Shown piece after piece: positions 60,171 to 64,000 of a stretch of DNA of 64,000 nucleotides. The DNA is taken from contig VXAI01000181.1 in the NCBI GenBank assembly GCA_013399305.1, forward strand, positions 637,573-701,572, written 5' to 3'. The position numbers and the translations under genes were made by a program. Below the pieces are notes generated by a model. That model worked only from the letters and a program-made list of their open reading frames with translations, ran no database searches and was not told the origin of the DNA. This stretch comes from Rostratula benghalensis. Lineage: Eukaryota > Chordata > Aves > Charadriiformes > Rostratulidae. Positions within the stretch are counted from its first letter, which is position 1. Every line of letters starts with the position of its first letter.

Positions 60171-61919
60171 GGTAATCGCCTCCCTGCACGCAACTCCAAT
60201 TTTAATCCTTTCAAAACACAAACAAGTTAATTCAGTTAATTCATGGGGGAGAAACGGGAGCAAACAGTTCCTGGGTTTTGTAGATGAGGGAGATTCTCCG
60301 CTTGCCTTTGCGCCCTGGTGGCTCTCAGGGAGCTGCCTCCAAGACGTGGTTAGAGCAGTGCCTGCTTTTCTGGCACTCACCTGCCAACCCCCCCCAACAG
60401 CTGCCAGTAAAGGTGCCAGAGATTGGGGTGATATATTCTGCTGCTACCCCCCAAAGCCAAGCTGCAAAACGGCCCTGGGAGTGTCAGTTCCCCTTCAAGT
60501 TCTCAGCAGAAAAAGAACCGTGAGGGAAAACAGCGTATGGAAATTTACAGCTTTCTAAACGAGGTATGTACAGAACAAGGAATGAAATTAAGAATAGTGT
60601 TTGTCCTTTGAAATAAAACATAACCTCTAAATGAGAATTGAGCCCCAAAGGTTAAGAAATGTTTTCAAACTTCCATCCTGCAAAACCTCTCTTGACCTTT
60701 TGCATCAGCCCCGAGGTCTCCTCTCCAGGTATGGATGCTTCATTAAAGCAGTTTAACCGGAGTCCTGTTAGAAGGTCTCACTCTCTCTAATTTGTTTAAA
60801 TTATCAACCAGAGCCCTGGGCACACCTCTGGAAGCCGGTATATGCAGATGGGGGCTCCAACATGGTTCCCTTCAAAACCACAGGGTCCATCAACTGTCCC
60901 TTCTAATACTTAAGGAAAAACACAGGTGTCCCCCTGGCCAATGGGAAGAGGAAATACCACACTGATTAAAACTTGAACCCCGCTCACCAGGACAGGCCTG
61001 AACCTCCCTTCCCACCCTCTTTTCGTGTCTCCCCTCCCCAGTTTTTCTACTCAAATGAATGGGCAAACATCCTTTGTAACTCATCTTTGCAAATGTAATT
61101 TGATGACCTCTAGTGAGAGTCAGGGAGCGTGGGCAGAAGCGGTGCTCACAGGGATGGGGTGAGTGCAGGGAAGCCATCAAGGTCACAACATTCTCCATTT
61201 TATGCAAGAAAAAACCCCCACCTTCATGACAACATTTATTTTTTTAAAAAACCTAGCACCTTGAGAAACACACCACAGATTCCTAAGTCACGACACCATT
61301 TCTTATTCCTAGAAGTTCTTCCAAAATGCCCTTTTACAAGTCCTTCCTCTTCTGATGTGAGTGATTCCACTCCTCTCCCTTGGCCTTCCCTCCCCACGCT
61401 TCATTTGCTGCATCTCGGCCCAAACACACCCTTGTGCACTTAGGCAGCTACACCACCCCTTTTCAGATAAAAATATAGACAAGATAGTGAAAAAAAAAAA
61501 TTAAAAGAAAAATCTCAGCTCACTGTTTCCAAATGTCTTCCCTCCTCTGTGTTGAGCCGCCCGGTGTTGCCGGCACCATGACACCAGTAGTGTTGGGGGA
61601 GTCTGGTCGTGATGGACCCGCACCATGAATAACCCAGGGACATCCTCAGCCCCCAGAGCGTGTGGCTCCGAGCCTGAGGCGAGGGCTATCGGCTCACAGA
61701 GCCCAAGAGCCGAGAGGCAAAGAACCTCTTTTGGGAGAGGAGTCAAATTTTCTGTTCCTGGTACAGCTACGCCTTTCGGAGAGGGAGGAAACACTAAGTC
61801 CTCTCCAGAACCTAACATCTGATGGATCCCAATTGTATTTGTGGTGTGCAGAGAAAGTGTTAAATAATGAGCTCTTTTACACACATAATGCTTATGTTTC
61901 AAGGAAATCACATCAGTTT

Positions 61920-61943
61920 GGGGGGTTTTTTCCCCCCTTTTTT
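61920..61943 (+). repeat. G6-T6-C6-T6 homopolymer block
   Basis: Four consecutive runs of exactly six bases. G6, T6 and C6 can form a six-base-pair stem closed by a T6 loop, and a further T6 follows. Confidence 0.9.
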
Positions 61944-62299
61944 CCAAAAACCAGGCCTACCAATGCTCACTTTCTTTAAGAGCCAAACAACATTCTTGGA
62001 GAGCAGTTCAATATCTCAAGAGGTGTAAATCACCACACTCTATCTTATTAGAAACATTCGAAAGAGGGCAAGTGCTTTCAAAGCCATAAACTTGAGATTC
62101 CATACATGTTCCAAAGCTGTAGTGAATACACATTCCTGACCCAAACTGGTTTTAATTTTGCAGTCCTTTTAAAGCACAAACGCAAAGGCCTAAATACTAC
62201 ATCAACTTAAATAACAATAACAAACCGCTTTGAAAAAAATTATCCGTTCACAACTTTTTTTAAATAAACTGAAAATAGGAATCAGTGAAATGCCCAAAG

Positions 62300-62480
62300 C
62301 AAGGCAGTGGGTGTTATGTCCAGTGCAAAGGTAGCCTGCAGCTCCCGGGGAAATGCAGCGTAATCACTGCTCCACCGTGGATTATTTATGGTCACAGCCT
62401 GACAGAGCGTTATAAACCAAAGCAGCAGTTCTCGCTGCCTGCTGCAAGAGGCTAAAAAATCCCTAGACACAATGAGAACA
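62300..62480. promoter_or_regulatory. Possible conserved non-coding element (unproven)
   Basis: Repeat-free segment with retained CpGs ('ctcccggggaaatgcagcg', 'ccaccgtgg', 'gagcgttataaacc') next to AT-rich cores ('gtggattatttatggtcaca', 'ggctaaaaaatccc'). The texture resembles a conserved regulatory element. This is inference only. Confidence 0.25.
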
Positions 62481-62510
62481 GCAGAATGAAAACCACATGA
62501 CAGTTAAAAA

Positions 62511-62530
62511 GGGGGGAGGGGGGGGGAGGG
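62511..62530 (+). repeat. G-rich tract, potential G-quadruplex
   Basis: G6-A-G9-A-G3 flanked by A-runs. It contains enough G-triplets for an intramolecular quadruplex on the + strand. Confidence 0.85.
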
Positions 62531-64000
62531 AAAAAAAGTTAAATAAAAGTGCCACATCCTTTGTGAACACAAACAATTAAGTCATGAGGAGATAAAAAAT
62601 AAATAAAATAATAATAATTAAAAAAAAACCCTGAAAGCACAGGGGTGGGTGGGCAAATGCCATTTGTGCCAAAGCACACGGTTGTAATTTCTCAGCAGCC
62701 AGAGTTGTTCCAGCGACTGGCAGAGTGCCCTCTGCTCTCCACAAGCCTCTTAATTAAAGATATTGCCAGTTAATCTCTAACCACAATCACTGTCCCGGTG
62801 GATCAGATGGGGCTCGAGCATCCCCCTTAGGAAATGATGGCTCCAGCGCTCAAAAGGCAGCTTTGGTAAGAGAAAAGTTTTCCAACAGGCCTTAAATATA
62901 TATACATTATATACATAGTACCCACAAAAATCTGTGTTCAAACGGGCACACCTGAAGTGGCTAAAATGCATTTGCTGATGCAAACGTACGTGCGCTTGCA
63001 AATGCCTGATGAAAAACAAAAAAACAACAAAAAAGAGCTCTTTGTGAAAATTCTCAGGGAAGAAGGAAGAGTTGGGGGATTGTGGGTTAACACCGTAACC
63101 CATGGGGAAGCGCTGGTCTTCCCACCTACCAGCTTCAATGGTGGAAATCTCTCCCTAAGAGTTTTCAGTATTTCATTAGAATTTAGAATTAGAATCACAA
63201 ATCAAAACAACATACTTCTAAGGGAAAATGGAAAGAAACTCCAAAATGTATCACTGCCTACAAAACTTTGCTTTTGATAAAAATATAGACTTTTGTCCTG
63301 AATGCAGTGTTTTGGCCAAGCTGAGTTAGAATCATAGAATCAGTTGCAGGTCCCAGTTGCAAGGCATCTGGAATTTCCAGTATTTTACTAACACGGAGGG
63401 GATGGTTCGCTGCTCTACATTCAGAGAAAGCACCTTTTGTCAGCAGCTGGGGAACAGTTGAATAAAGAGCAGAAGAATAAGTGTCATTTAATCACTGAGA
63501 AGCAGCCTTTTCCCCCCTCTACTCCATTGTTAGGAGAAAATGCTGTTCTTATTGAAAGCCTATTAGTGACAATACACACTTGTACTGAAAACATGAGACA
63601 CGTCCAGAAGGTTTACTTCAAGGACCCAAGTGTTCCAGAAATATTATTAACATCAAGTATAATCACTTAGCAAATTGATTTTAACCCCTCTAAGACCATG
63701 AGACATAAAACATTCAACCTCTGAAGAACTTGATCTAAAGCCAAAGCTGGACCTCACTTCAAAGCAGGGGCTGGGACCTGACGACCTACTTTTCCGACTA
63801 CGTTGCTCTGTGATTTCATGTTTATCCACTAGGAATCTTTCAAGGCGTTGACTCCATTAGATATGCAAATCCCAGGCCTTTCATAACAAACCTCCCAAAC
63901 ATTGCTCATCGCTTTGCCTTGGTTTTAATACAGGAAAATATTGAGCAAGAAGAGGAACTACAAATAAGCTGCCAGCGTTAATAATGACTTGCAACCATGG

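Larger units (their letters stand above)
60171..64000. other. Unique AT-rich non-coding stretch
   Basis: No gene or transposon recognised. It includes a G6-T6-C6-T6 block at 61920-61943, a candidate regulatory segment at 62300-62480, a G-rich tract at 62511-62530, an A/T-rich simple stretch at 62597-62630 and a CR1-like scrap at 63328-63341 that is too short to call. A 148-codon minus frame at 61501-61947 has no recognised domain. Confidence 0.62.

Noticed and set aside
59682..60380. 232-codon minus frame as a gene
   Set aside because: GC-rich, Gly/Ser/Pro-rich, no recognisable domain, and overlapped by another open frame on the opposite strand.
63328..63341. CR1 tip ('agaatcatagaatca')
   Set aside because: Fourteen bases without the adjoining 'ggttggaaggg' block; too short to call.
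1..64000. Bacterial-type operons, CRISPR arrays, tRNA or rRNA genes, endogenous retroviruses
   Set aside because: I saw no clustered coding frames, spaced direct repeats, cloverleaf or rRNA-like segments, and no LTR pairs or gag/pol-like frames on either strand.

Overview
This window looks like ordinary non-coding DNA from a bird, either intergenic or deep intronic. The strongest evidence is a scatter of CR1 LINE retrotransposon copies. I count 17 with fair to good support: 10 with the sense strand on + and 7 on -. Together they make up about 6.1 kb, or 9-10% of the window. Most are truncated at the 5' end and finish in the avian CR1 tail, a conserved 'GGTCCCTTCCAACC'-type block followed by 8-bp ATTCTRTG units. 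The density and 3' structure are typical of birds. I cannot name the species or the chromosome.

Layout: 1-152 is the 3' end of a CR1 cut by the window edge. CR1 copies follow at 4209, 6759, 10385, 20278, 24969, 28921(-), 31602, 33335(-), 34490(-), 40128, 40838, 43255(-), 46337(-), 48883(-), 51988 and 56801(-). Between them lies AT-rich single-copy DNA with homopolymer and short simple repeats. It also holds a few stretches that keep CpGs and homeobox-type TAATTA cores and so look like possible conserved regulatory elements: 5540-5775, 8020-8455, 9540-10170, 12930-13180, 15350-15540, 57900-58060 and 62300-62480. A long poly-G tract holding the window's only N (19841-19916) is probably an assembly or sequencing trouble spot.

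I found no convincing protein-coding gene, tRNA, rRNA, CRISPR array, endogenous retrovirus or DNA transposon. Of the longer open reading frames, those I can identify are decayed CR1 ORF2 C-terminal segments. The others show no family I recognise, including the 242-codon frame at 12441-13169 and the 232-codon frame at 59682-60380 (-). Short exons of a surrounding gene cannot be excluded by eye. The best exon-like signal is a 180-nt, stop-free segment at 40129-40308. It has a textbook branch-point, polypyrimidine tract and AG upstream, and a GTAAGAG donor downstream. It lies inside an ancient CR1, so it is a candidate exonised transposon.

I did not find an undescribed biological system. The items most worth checking are the CR1-derived exon candidate, the CpG-dense islet at 15350-15540 and the putative conserved elements.
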